Below the pieces are notes generated by a model. That model was not told where the DNA came from. It saw only the letters and a program-made list of their open reading frames with translations, and searched no databases. From Closterium sp. Naga37s-1 (Eukaryota > Streptophyta > Zygnematophyceae > Desmidiales > Closteriaceae), in NCBI GenBank assembly GCA_947471745.1, contig CANJKZ010000548.1, positions 184,001 through 248,000 of the forward strand: a stretch of 64,000 nt of DNA, in the 5' to 3' direction. Shown piece after piece: positions 50,172 to 61,900 of the stretch (position 1 is its first letter; each line of letters opens with the position of its first letter). A program made the position numbers and the translations under genes.

Positions 50172-53100
50172 TCAAGGGGTGAGCAAGTGAGGCAAGGTAG
50201 GCACAAGACCCAGCTGAGTACAGAAGCGCTGATGATCACAAGGCGCAAGTGCCTTGGTGAAGATATCAGCAGTGTTGGCCTCAGAGGCCACGTACGCAAG
50301 CCGCAGCTGACCACGCTGCTGTAGCTCACGAGCAAGGAAGTAGCGGAGAGCAATGTGCTTCGTTCTGTGCTCCAGTCTCTGCTCTCGACACAAGGCCAGC
50401 ATGGCCTTGTTGTCTACGTACAGCACTGGAGGAGAACGAGGCGGCTCTCCGAGGTCAATCAGCAGGTAGGTGAGCCAGCGAAGCTCCTGTGCAGCCATGG
50501 CCCCGGCGTAGATCTCAGCCTCACAACTGGAGCCGAGAACAGAAGACGAGCGGGTAGCCCGCCACGAGACAGAGCCGGAACCAAGGCTGAAGGTGTAACC
50601 CTGTGACGACCGCTGCGTAGCCTGGTCGTCAGCCCAAGAAGCGTCTGCGTGCCCAGTGAGGACCACTGGACTCTGCCCTCCAAGCACAAGCCCCATGCCC
50701 GACGTACTGCACAAGTAGCGCAACACCCTCTTCGCTGCAGCCATGTGCTCCGGTCTGTGTCTCCCAGGAGCAACATAGCGTGCTAGAATGCTAAGAGGGT
50801 ATGCAAGGTCAGGTCGTGTGCAGGTCATCAGGTACATGAGGCAGCCAACAAGCTCTGGGTACGGGCCACTCGACTCTACGGACTCATCCGAAGGCAGAGC
50901 TGAGAGCGAGTGGCGAGTAGGCAGAGGAGTGGCCTGAGGCGAGGAGTACGTGAAGCCGAAGCGCTGAAGGACCTGCTGCACCATGTGTGACTGAGTCAGG
51001 GTAATGGTGCAGCGTGCTCTGTCCCGGGTGATCTGCAAGCCAAGGTAGCTGCGCAGTTCACCCAGGTCTGTGCACGTGTGTCTCTTCTGCAGCTCGGACT
51101 TCACGTGGGCGAGTCCAGCAGTGTCAGCTGTGGCAAAGACCAAGTCGTCGACGTACACGAGGATGTAGAACGGCGGCAAAGAAGTGTCGGTGCGCAGAAA
51201 CAACGACGGGTCGGCAGTAGAGGGAGCAAACCCAAGAGCCGCAAGTGTAGTCCTCAGTGTGTCATGCCACTCACGCGGTGCATGGCGGAGACCGTAGACT
51301 GGCCGCCGGAGGCTCCACTGGGTGCCAGGAGGAAAAGACCCAGTGAAGGCAGGTGGGCGACGCAGCCAGATCTCCTCGTGCAGGCTGCCCTGCAAGAAAG
51401 CAGTGCTGAAGTCAAGAGAGTGCAGCTCGTAGTCGCGGTGAGCAGCTATGTGCAGCAGTACCCGAAGAGTGGTCATCTTCGGGGTGGGAGAGAAGGTCTG
51501 AAAGTAGTCAACTCCCTGCCGCTGACTGAAGCCACGAGCCACGTAACGCGCCTTGAAGACAGGCGGAGAACCCGGCGGCCGCTTCACCCTGAAAATCCAC
51601 ATGCCACTGACGATGTTCGCCCCAGGCGGGGGAACCTCGTCAACGTAGGTGCGTGTGGACTTCCAGGAAGCCATCTCTGCGTCCATAGCTGCCTGCCACT
51701 GAGAGGAGTAGGGACCCTCTATCGCCTCCGCGTAAGAGCGCGGAGTCGGGATGTCAAGTGCATCCGGGTCTCCCTCAGGGGTAAGCAGTACGGACACGAG
51801 ATGAGGTGAAGCAGCAGCCAAACACTGGAACTCCTCCTGCCTGTCCTCAAGGACGTCCGTGCCAAGGGCACACTCACCCCCGACGGACGGAGGACAGACA
51901 GACTCAGACTCAGCGACAAGACTATCAGCGTAGTCTAGACGACAGTGAGCAGCAAAGTCGACGAGCTCAGCAACTAGGGCAGACGCAGCAGTGGACTCAA
52001 AGGAAGGGTCGGTGACGACAGTAGCAAGGAGACGCGTGACAGAAGGACTGGCAGCACGAAGAGTGTCCGACTCCGGGTCGGGAAGAGCAGGAAGAGAGGA
52101 CTCAGGAGGAGAAGGCAAAGGGGCACGCAGAGGAGCAGTGGACGGACGCAGAGACATCCGGTGCGTGCCAGGGACAGGAGGAGGACGCTGACGCGAACCA
52201 CGACCACTAGAGCGAGCAATACGGACAGGCGACGCAGGGCGAGACGCAGGCTCACGACGCTCAGCAAGACCTCCAGTAGGACCAGTGTAGGGAGAAGGAG
52301 CAGGCAGTGAGGAGGCCGGCTGGAACTGTAACTGTGACGGGACAGGCTGTGGACACTCTAAGGGAGGAGGAGGACCAGTAGAAGGCGGGAGACCAAGAAC
52401 CTGCTGAAGGAGCGGAACGAAGTACGGCCGAGGCCGCGCGGCGACTCCAGACACAGCAGGGACAGCACCAGGACCCCCAGCGGCAGCACCAGCGCCAGCA
52501 GCACCTCTAGCTCCAGTACCTCCAGCAGCACCAGTAGCACCACCAGCAGGACCGCCTCCAGGACCGACAGCAGTAGCCTCAGCGCCAACACCCTCAGCAG
52601 CTCCAGCTCCAGTCGTACCCGCAGGCCCAGCAGCTCCAGTACCCCCAGTACGAGCACCTCCGGGACCCGCGGCACCAGCACCCTCAGCAGCCGAAGAACC
52701 TCCAGCTCCAGCAGCACGCCTCCAGCGCCGGGCAAACCACTCACGCAGCTCCTGTGGAGACGAAGCACGCGGATAACCTGCCGGCTCAGTACCGCCAGAC
52801 GCGACACGAGTTGGCCCAGCTCCCTCAGGCTCCGCACCCCCAGGCTCAGCACCTCCAGGCGTAGCACCCCCAGGCTCAGCACCCCCAGTCGTAGCACCCC
52901 CAGGCTCAGCACCCCCAGGCTCAGCACCCCCAGTAGTAGCACCCCCAGGCTCAGCACACCCAGACTCAGCACCCCCAGTAGTGGCACCCTCAGACTCAGC
53001 ACCCCCAGGCGTAGCACCCACACGCTCAGCACCCCCAGAGTCAGCACCCCCAGGCTCAGCACCCTCAGCAGCACCAGAGTCACCAGCAACCTCAACAGGC

Positions 53101-56100
53101 TCGACTGCGTCTACCTGGGACACACCTGAAGGGGCAGGACCCTGAGGGGGGAGGGGGTCTACCGGGGGGGGACCTGGCACAATGAAGAGCGGTGGCGGGG
53201 GGAGGGACGGAGTGCGGTAGGGGAAGAGGCGGTAGTAGGGGACCGACTCGTCAAACGTGACGTCCTGGGAGGACAGAACACGGCGAGAGGTGGGGTGGTA
53301 GAACTGCCACCCTGGCGCGTCAGGGGGGAAGCCAAGGAAGACGCAAGGAGCAGCACGAGGGGACAGCTTGTCCGCAGACAAGTCGCGGACAAACGCCCGA
53401 GATCCCCAGACACGGAACGCAGACGCATCGCCAACCTTCCCCGTCCACAGCAAAGCTGGGGAGGTCTCCGGCATGGAGACCCTGGGGTGAAGGTTGATCT
53501 GATGCGCCGCGTACCGAACCGCAAACGGCCACAGAAAATGGGGGGCAGCCGCATGCATCATGGACGTACGGGCGACGTCCATGACCATGCCAATGCGGCG
53601 CTCAGCAATCCCATTTTGCTGTGGAGAGTCCGGAAGCGTGAAGGTCTGGCGGATGCCTCGTGCACGACAGTAGGCTCGCAGAAGGCCAGAGGAGAACTCT
53701 CCGCCTCTGTCAGAGTGCAGACGCAGAACAGGAAAGTCCGAGCCGAAGCTCTGCCTGAGCTGGAGACGAGCTGCGCGGATCCAGTCGATCAACACCTCAG
53801 TGACATCACCCTTGCTGCGCAAGGGGAAGACTGTGGTGTAACGCGAGTAGTCGTCAACCACCAGCAGGAAGTAGCGCTCGTGACCCTGTCCACGGACGCG
53901 GGCCGGGCCCCACACGTCCATGTGAAGCGTCTGCAGCGGGGCCTCTGTCGGAGGAAACTGGGAGGAGTGAGGGGCAGCCCGCTGCCGCCCCTCGACACAG
54001 GGGACGCAGGCAGGGGCAGGCCCCGGAGGAAGGGGAGGGAGGGACCGGGGAAGACCAGAGACAAGGACACGGGAGGCCATGCCTCGGAGACGAAGCAGGG
54101 AGGGGTGACCAAGGCGGTGGTGCCAGAGGAGAGTCTCGTGAGACAGGAGGCGACACGAGCAGGGGGTGGACTCAGGACCAGACCTGGACGCTGCAGCAAA
54201 CACCTGACCCGACGCAGCTACCTGACCAGACGCAGTGACTGGAGGAGACTCAGTGGTCAGTGTGTACAGGCTCGACCCCGGCCGACGTGTAAACGTGGCC
54301 AGGTGTTGGCCTGTCCGAGCGTCCGTGCAGTGGGTCACCCGCTGGCTCGCAGGAGTGAACTGGTGAACCCCCGCATCCTGTAGGTCAGCACCACTCACCA
54401 AGTTCGTAGAGAACGAGGGGAGGTAAAGACCAGACAGGGTGCCAGAGGGGGCCGCCGGACACGGGAGGACAGTGGAGAAGTGAGCAAGGACAGGACCCCC
54501 AGAGGGGTCTGCCAGAGAGACTGCAACTGGCCGACCAAGCGGCGTGAGTGTGGTGCGGTCTCGAAAGAAGGAGCGAGAAGCCCCCGAGTCAAGTGTGAAG
54601 GTGTGGGAGGCCGAAGCCGATGCAGTACCTGAGAGAGCAGACTCACCAGCACCTGAGGAAGCAGACGCACCAGCACCTAGAGCAGCAGCCTCGCTAGCAC
54701 CTAGAGCAGCAGCCTCACCTGTACCTAGAGCAGCAGTCTCAATGCCCGGGTCGGGCGGAAAACACCGGTAACAGTCACCCTCATCACTAATAGTCACAGC
54801 ATACATGGCAGCAAGAATAGCATCAAAGTCAAGGTCAAAGATAGCTACTCCCGCCCTAGACAGCTCGCCCCAGCGAGGGATCTCAGTGGCCTCAGGGAAG
54901 TGGTGACGCCAAGCGTCCGTGAGGCGGCCAAAGCAGCGCTGGGTGGAGTGCGCACCCCCGCACTGCTCACCTGCGCGGTCGCCGGTGCGTAGGACGTAGG
55001 TGCACGGACCAGTACCCCAACCCCGCTGGCGTGCAGCGTACCACTCACGGAGCTGCTGAGGGGAGGGGATGTCACGAGTGCGCTGCTGCTGCTGCTGCTG
55101 CTGCTGGCGCTGACCACCACCGGAGCCGACCCTCTGCGCAGCGCCACCCCGACCAGCTCCACCGCCTCCGCCGCCGCCTCCTCCACCGCCGCCACCTCCG
55201 CCACCTCCGCTCCCACCGCCACCGCCGCCGCCGCCTCCGCCTCCACTGCCGCCACCGACACCTCCACCCCCGCCACCACTCCCACCACCACCCACACCCC
55301 CTCCACTACCTCCACCGCCACCTCCGCCACCCCCGCCAGCCCCTCCAGCGCCCTTGCCCCCCTTGCCCTTGCTGGTGCGGCGTCTCCTGCTCGGGGCAGA
55401 CGCAGCGCCGAGCGACTCGAAACCAACGAGGTCGGCCGCAGCAGCAGAGGCAACAGAGGGCAAAAGGGGGGAGGGGGAACACCCCTCAAAGACGGGGGTG
55501 CGAGGGTCACCACGAGAGGCTCCTACAGCGACTATGCTCGTCTCTGCTGCTAGGAGGGCCTTCTCGAGGAGGTCAACGGTGAGAGTGGTGGGGCAAACTG
55601 AGAGGAAGTGGTCCCTGACTACACGAAGGGAGTCAGGGAGCCGGGTGACTATGTAGTAGAGGGTGATGTACATGGGGGGGGGGGTTCTTGGCGCAGAACT
55701 CAGCAGGAAGCGCAGCGCGGTAGCGAGTGTCACTAGTGCGGAGGTGCGTAATGAGGTCAGCGACTGTGGAAAAGGCAGCAAGGTCAGGGAAGAGGTACGG
55801 TAGCATGAGGCGGCTCAGTGCAGCAGTGGTAGGGGAGGAGTAGCGTGCAACTACAGCGTCGTACAAGGTCTGAGCACTCTTGTACTGACTAAAGTGCGCA
55901 CGCTCAGAGGTAGGCAGGTGGCGACGCACAGCAAGACGTGCAGCAGCATCGCGTGTGGCCCACTGTGAGCGAACAGTGGCGTCAGCATCAGCAGCAGGGG
56001 CAGGAGAGGCACCAGAGGTGAGGTCAAAGAGGGAGAGACCGTCTGCCCTATCGCACTGTAAGAAAAGCTGCAGGTCATCTACCCAGACGTCAAAGTCAAT

Positions 56101-56145
56101 GGCCCGACCCTCAGCGTCAAAGGCGAGGACACTAGGGGTAGCCAT
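50172..56145 (-). CDS. element D Gag-Pol coding region
   Basis: Copia domains in order on the minus strand: gag N-terminal part with W-V-D-D-L-Q-L-F-L-Q, a long poly-Gly linker, an atypical zinc motif C-T-Y-V-L-R-T-G...C-G-G-A-H-S-T-Q-R-C (C-x13-C-x3-H-x4-C), protease F-T-L-D-S-G-A-S-R, GAG-pre-integrase W-H-H-R-L-G-H-P, integrase M-D-V-W-G-P / H-S-D-R-G-G-E-F / P-Q-Q-N-G-I-A-E, a linker with many G-G-A-E-P repeats (about 52780-53070), reverse transcriptase with Y-V-D-D near 51150, and RNase H with A-D-A-S-W-A-D-D near 50650. The largest single frame covers 50172-55781. The region is nearly whole, with about one break. All domains expected of an autonomous element are represented. Confidence 0.9.
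55130..55370 (-). repeat. Gly-codon (CCGCCACCTCC) simple repeat in D gag
   Basis: CCGCCTCCACC-type repeats encode a Gly-rich tract of about 80 residues on the minus strand between gag and its zinc motif. The plus strand is Pro/His-rich and treated as a shadow. Such tracts change length easily. Confidence 0.85.
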
Positions 56146-56199
56146 GACAGCAGTAGACTAGCAGCGCGAACAGTAGGGTAAGGGCAGTGCAGTGATAGA

Positions 56200-57045
56200 G
56201 GCGCTGCTCTTACCGGACAGGGCGGCTCGGGCGGCTCGGCGGCTCGGCGGCTCGGCAGTACGGCGGCTCGGCAGCAACTGCGGCTCGGCGACTCGGCGGC
56301 TCGGGCGGCTCGGCGGCTCGGGCGGCTCGGGCGACTCGGCGGCTCGGGCGGCTCGGGCGGCTCGGGCGGCTCGGCGACTCGGCGGCCCGGGCGGCTCGGC
56401 GGTCGGCTGCTGGGCGGCTCAGCGGCTCGGCGGCTCGGCTGCTGGGCGGCTCGGCGGCTCGGCGGCTCGGCTGCTCGGCGGCTCGGCGGCTCGGCTGCTC
56501 GGCTGCTGGGCGGCTCGGCGGCTGGTGTGGCTGGTGACGACCGCGGCAGCAGTCGCAGGAGCTGTGGCGACTGCTGCTGCAGAGACGGCGGCGGCTGCTT
56601 CCTCAGGGACGGCGGCGGCCGGCCGCTAGGGGCCGCGAAGGGCGGCGGAGAGGCCGTAAAGGACGCCACGAGGGGCCGCCGAGGGCGGCGACGGGCCGTA
56701 AGGAGGCCGCGGAAGGCGGCTCGAGGGGCCGCGAGGGGGCCGTAAGGGGCCGACGGGCGGCGGGAGGGGCCGAAGGGGCCGCGGGAGGGCCCGTAAGGGT
56801 AGCGTGAGGGGCCGTAAGGGGCCGTAAGGGGCGGCTCGCTGGGCCGTAAGGGCGGCGTTAGGAGCCGTAAGGGCGGCACGAGGGGCCGTAAGGGCGGCGC
56901 GACGGGCGCGACGGGCCGTAAGGGCGGCACGACGGGCCGTAAGGGCGGCGCGACGGGCCGTAAGGGCGGCGCTAGGGAGCCGTGAGAGGGCCGCTAAGGG
57001 CGACGCGACGGGGCCGTGAGGGGCCTAGCGAGGGTGCGACGGTAG
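56200..57045 (-). repeat. GC-rich tandem repeats in D leader
   Basis: Two arrays: GGCGGCTCGG units (56215-56525) and GGGCCGTAAGGGCGGC units (56620-57010). They lie between the primer site and gag. Long Ser/Pro/Arg-rich frames across them are composition artefacts. Confidence 0.85.
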
Positions 57046-57162
57046 GGAGAGCACACGGGGCGCGACTCGGGCCGGAGCGAAGCGCGCTCCGGGCAGGAAA
57101 AAAAAAATTTCGTGGTGGTGGGCCCTAGGAATCGTTCCCACTAGGGAACCTGCTCGATACCA

Positions 57163-57287
57163 TGAGAAGAAACGAGGAATGGGAATGACTAAGGGAAAGT
57201 TGGGTACAAGTACAAACCCTAGAAAGCTGTACCCCATATGTGCTACCCCACTATAGCCTACAGCAGCTATGTCATATATGTCTGACA
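57163..57287 (-). repeat. 5' LTR of element D
   Basis: 125 bp, identical to 49838-49962. The primer site TGGTATCGAGC is complementary to the bases ending at 57162. Confidence 0.93.
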
Positions 57288-57456
57288 CTCACCGCCCCAG
57301 TACTCCCCGCGACGGCGCTCTCATCAGCGCTCGCAATGGCTCTTAAGCGTGTCACCTTCAACGTCTCTTCGTGACACTCACAAGTGATCAATGTTTCTCA
57401 ACGCACTACTAGCGGTAGTGGCTACTACTACTAGTTGTGGTACCGCCTGCCTTTCT

Positions 57457-58413
57457 TGTCAACGGGGGTTGTGGTTGGCCCCGTCCTCGCTTGGGTGGAG
57501 CCGACTTCGTTGTCGGGTGTACGGGGAGTGCAGCCGATCAGCTGCAGTGAGCAACGCGGAGTTCGGCGTGCAGATCAACGAGTTGGCTACCCTGCACACA
57601 GCCACTTCTTACGCCGCCGACGACGGGGAGCCGGCGGCCGACCTGACCTTGTGGTCGACGAAGGGTGGCGCTGACGTCGACCAGGACTGGGGAGCTTGGG
57701 GACGCCGAGCTGGAGGGCGTCGGGTAGCAGGACGCCGAGCAGCTGGGTGTTGAATAGCAGGGCGCCGTGTTGGAGGGCGCCGAGCTTGGAGGGCGCCGGG
57801 CGTGTGCAGCCGGCGACCGACAGGGCTGGCCGACCAGGCGTGGTTGCACGGTTGACCGAGTTACCCGGGCGATGTGTGCGAAGGTTGCTGGGGAGGCTTC
57901 TGCGAGGCCGACCTCGGGGGTGGTATCCCGAGGTCGACGTGGCTGGTGGGCGCAGTCGCTGGCGTGGACTCGACCTGGGTGTCTGCGCTGTGCTCGTGAC
58001 AAGGCGTGGAGCACTAACCAGCTGCGCGCACCTACAAAGCAGGTGCACCATTGTCATACGGGTGCTATGCTGTACAGCCAACTTGCTGCAGCGTTGGCGC
58101 ACCGCAGACTTGCAGCGTTTTCGAGCCGCGACCTTGCCCTGCTGGAGCGCAGTCGACCAAGCTGTGCTGGAACGTGATCGACCATGCTGCACTGGTAGTT
58201 GACCGACTTGCATGCTAGCTTGGATGTAGTCTGTGTTGCCGATGTTGTTGCGATCATTGTTGTCATGTTTTCCTAGTGAAACTCTTGCAAAATTTCCCCG
58301 TAAACTAGCAAGTAGTGTGCGTACAAGGAAACGACTAAGGAACGAACACAGGGATCACTCAAGCCCCGTGCCTAGCCCGTAGTCTAGATCGCGTTGAATT
58401 AGTCGTCTCCGCA
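57457..58413 (+). repeat. 5' LTR of element C
   Basis: 957 bp with TG...CA ends, the fullest LTR of the A/C family in the window. Its first 190 or so bases recur at 63807-64000. Confidence 0.88.
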
Positions 58414-59035
58414 TGGTGCGGTGAGCACGGACGGCACCGCGACTTACCTTTAGTCTAGCCGACTTTTCCACTTACCTATTGTGTTCATAGGCCGGCAGTT
58501 GTGCTAGACGCCATGGTAGACCCCGTAGTGCAGGCGGGCGTTGTAGACACCCTGGAGGCACGGCAGGAGGACACGAGGAGACGCCATGAGGCTCGCGAGT
58601 ATGGGGAGAAGCTCCCTTGGGTAGTGGTCAAGGCTGGAGTCCGCGCTGTGTGGGCGACGGAGCACCCTTCTTGACCAACTTCTCTTCAACCGGTGAACAT
58701 TGCAGGCGGCGTTGACGTGGGCGTCAACGCTGGTGATGACCTGGTCGGCAGCAGTGCGGGAGGCACATCGAGGCTGAGAGGAGTCATCCACTCCGATAAA
58801 TTCGGCGGTGTTCAGGCACGAGGGATGCAGTCGGCGGTGGCTGCAGGGTCCTCGCAAGGCGGCGTTGGAGGTCGACGAAGCGGATTGACACCGTCATCGG
58901 CGACTCACGTGACAGCGGTAGGATAGCGCCGAGCTACAGCTACTTCAAGTTTACGCCGGAATCTCGGCCACCCCCCAGCTGGTTGGACGTCCTGACATCC
59001 CCAGGTGGAAGGAGGCGATCGATCCCGAGCTAGAG

Positions 59036-60733
59036 ATGGCCGAGCTGAAGTGCTTTGCCGACGGCACCGTGGCGACACCTTCGGAGAGCAACCCTGAGCT
59101 GTGTGCCGAGTTTCGCGTTGTGCAGCAGCTGACCTTCACGGTCATCTCGCGGTGCTCCTCGCCGGGCGTGCAGATCGCCCTGAAGCCGTGCAGGGACTAC
59201 CTGGACGCCGGCCACCAGGCGTGGCACTTGATCGAGTCAACGTACCAGGTCACTTTCGATTTGTACATCGGCCAGCTCGAGGAGCAGATGACGCATCTGC
59301 GGATGGGCGACCAGGAGACTGCAGCCGAGTACTGCAACCGTGCTCAGCGTCTGCTCGCCACGATACGGATGGCCGGCGTCCAGTACTCCACGGCGTCGTA
59401 CGTGATACACGTCCTGAAGGGGCTCCCGAGCAGCTACAACCTGATGAAACCGATGTCGGTGGTGCCGAGCACGCAAACGGCGCTCAACGAGGACTCCGTG
59501 ACCTCGTACATTCTCATAGATGTGGCGATGCAGGAGGCCGAGCGGTCCATGGAGCACCTGCCGCAGGTGAACTACGCCGCCCCGGCAAAGAAAGGGGTTC
59601 AACTGGGACAGCGCGGGCAGTCTGGCGGTAGTGGAAGCGGTGGTGGGAAGGCGACCAAGGACGCCGACAAGACGAAGTCGGCCAAGGATGGCGGTCGAGG
59701 AGGAGGCAGTCGACGTCGGGAATGCTGGTTGTGCCACAGCCCTGACCACCTCTCCTTTGAGTGCCCCGACCGCAGTGATTCCAACAACCACGACGCCAAG
59801 AGAGGCCGAGGAAGGTCGGCCAGCCGTCGTCCACATTGAGGAAACAAGCCGCATAAGGAGAAGCAGTCGAACAAGTCGACCTCGGCGAGGGACGCCGACT
59901 CCTCCGTTGGCGGCACGGGGCGAGATGACAAGGAGGCATTGTGCTCGCTGGTCGGCGTCGTGGAGCCGACCGTCTCGCTGGCTCCGGAGGCCGGCGAGGA
60001 CTTCCAGGCGATGGCGGCAGCCATGCAGGCGAACCCGGCAGTGGTCCTGCTCGACAACGGCTGTTCGCACCACCTGATGGGGACGAAGGAGGTATTCGTC
60101 GTCAAGCACGTGCGCGGCTTCAATGGGGCACTGCATGACGTTCGCCGAGGTACCGTCACCCTGCAAGGAACAGCCGGGAAGCATGTGCTCATCCCCGACG
60201 TGCTCAAGGTCCCAGGCATGCAGGCGAACCTGCTCTTGGCCAACCAGCTGAACGAGAACAGCGTGAAGTTGCAGGAAGATGGTGAGGGAATGCTGCTCGT
60301 CTCGATGGTGGGGGAAGTACTCGGCCGGGCGTCCTACACCGGTCGGGTTCTCTGCACCGACCTGCGTCCCTGCTCGGCAAAGTCGACGACGCCTAGGACA
60401 GATGTGGTGGCCTCACGGGGGATCGTCTCGGGAACGAAGTCGACGCCGGGCAAGTGGCACGCAAGGCTTGCGCACATTGCCATCGACACCATCACGAGCT
60501 CGGCGAAGCATGAGGTCGCCACCGGCCTGGACATCAAGCCGTCGGCTGCCACCGACTCTCCGTGTATCTCGTGCGTCGGCGGGAAACTAGCGCGTCACAC
60601 CTTCCCCGACCAAGGCTCGGACGCCGAGGACGCCCTGGCCGTTGTGCACATCAACCTGTGCGGGCCATTTCGGGTGGCTGACAAGGATGGCAGCTTATAC
60701 TTCTTGCTGCTGAAGGACCGCAAGACCCGCTAA
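59036..60733 (+). pseudogene. element C gag, protease and integrase N-terminal region
   Basis: Recognisable: gag with Y-I-G-Q-L-E-E-Q-M-T-H-L-R-M-G, canonical knuckle CWLCHSPDHLSFEC, protease V-L-L-D-N-G-C-S-H-H-L-M-G, GAG-pre-integrase H-A-R-L-A-H-I, and the integrase start V-V-H-I-N-L-C-G-P-F. It closely parallels element A. Fossil coding region. Confidence 0.8.
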
Positions 60734-60779
60734 GTGTGGGTGAGGCCCGTTGCCAAGAACTCGGACACTGTAGGAGTTC

Positions 60780-61415
60780 GTGCAATGGCTGGCGGTAGGT
60801 GAGCGGCAAACGAAGAAGTCGGTGCTCATGCTACGCTATGACCGGGGAGGGGATTTCCTCGGGAAGGAGTTCACTGCTTTCGTGGACGGCAAGGGGATCG
60901 TCCACGACTTGACCTGCCCTTACACCCCGCAGCAAAACGGCATGGCAGAGTGGGAGATGCGGACAGTGGTGGAGTCGGTGCGGACGATGCTGCTGCACAT
61001 GGGCGTGTAGCACCACTGGTGGCACCTTGCTCTGCGGCAGGCCGTCTGGGTTCGCAACTGTCTGGAGAGGTCCACGCTGCCGCCGAGGACGACGCCGTAC
61101 CAGCTGCTCACCGAGAAGAAGCTCGACTTGTCACTGGCACGAGTGTGGGGAAACATGGCGCAGTTCCTCGTCCTCGAGCAGCAGCGTAGTGGGAAGCTGA
61201 AGCCGAAGGCCAGGTGGGACCTTCACCTCGGCGTGTCGGAGGAGAGCAAGGGCTGGAAGCTCCTCGACCTCACCGACAACAGGGTGGTCACCACGTCGGA
61301 CGTGGTGTTCTACGAGACAATGTCGCTGGAGGTGTGGAAGTCAGAGCAGGGGCCGACACCGGAGCGGACGCAGGTCAACCCGCCAACTGACACCTCGACG
61401 GCGACGCTCCCTTAG
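60780..61415 (+). pseudogene. element C integrase C-terminal region
   Basis: V-H-D-L-T-C-P-Y-T-P-Q-Q-N-G-M-A-E and, later, the conserved copia domain after integrase (L-H-L-G-V-S-E-E-S-K-G-W, V-V-F-Y-E-T-M-S-L-E-V-W). The last of these marks the position where element F entered element A. Fossil. Confidence 0.75.
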
Positions 61416-61900
61416 CTTGCCGAGGTCGGTGAGCTTGCTGATGAGGACACCGAGGTCGTCCGTCATCTTTCCCCTTTCCCTGCCCCTCCTACTCCTCCCC
61501 TCGTAGCCGACCTACGTGGGCTGACTCCAGTGTCGGCTGCTGGCGATGAGGGGAGCAGTGGGGCGTCGCCTGTGGCGCCGGCGAAGAACATCGCCGGTGG
61601 CCGACGTGACGTCCAGAAAGACGGCGTGGGAGTGAAGTCGACGCCGACGGGGGAGGAGTAGGCTGAGGAGGTGCAGCCGACTTTTGTGAAGCCGGCGAAG
61701 GAGGCATCGGTAGGGCAGCCGCCGACTGGGGAGCAGGCAGCAGCGAAGCCGACCAAGGAGCAGTCGGCAATCGGGCAATCGGAAGGGGAGCCACCCGCAG
61801 GGGAGAAGTAGGCAGGGACGCCGACTGTGGTGCAGCAGGACGCTAAGGGCAGCGCGCCGATGACGATGGAGGGGACGCCGAGCAGTCCACCGACAGCGAC

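Larger units (their letters stand above)
49838..57287 (-). mobile_element. Ty1/copia element D, nearly whole and very young
   Basis: Two 125-bp LTRs (49838-49962 and 57163-57287) appear identical base for base. They are flanked by the 5-bp duplication CTCAC (49833-49837, 57288-57292). Minus orientation: LTR TGTCAGACATATATGAC...TTTCTTCTCA, primer site TGGTATCGAGCAGG just inside, GC-rich leader, gag, protease, integrase, reverse transcriptase, RNase H, purine tract GCCTATGGGGGTG, LTR. It looks nearly whole, with about one break. Identical LTRs imply a very recent insertion, though short LTRs make the age estimate coarse. Confidence 0.93.

Noticed and set aside
52358-53095. Long antisense Leu/Val-rich frame opposite element D
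   Set aside because: It is the reverse reading of the G-G-A-E-P-G repeats between integrase and reverse transcriptase of D.
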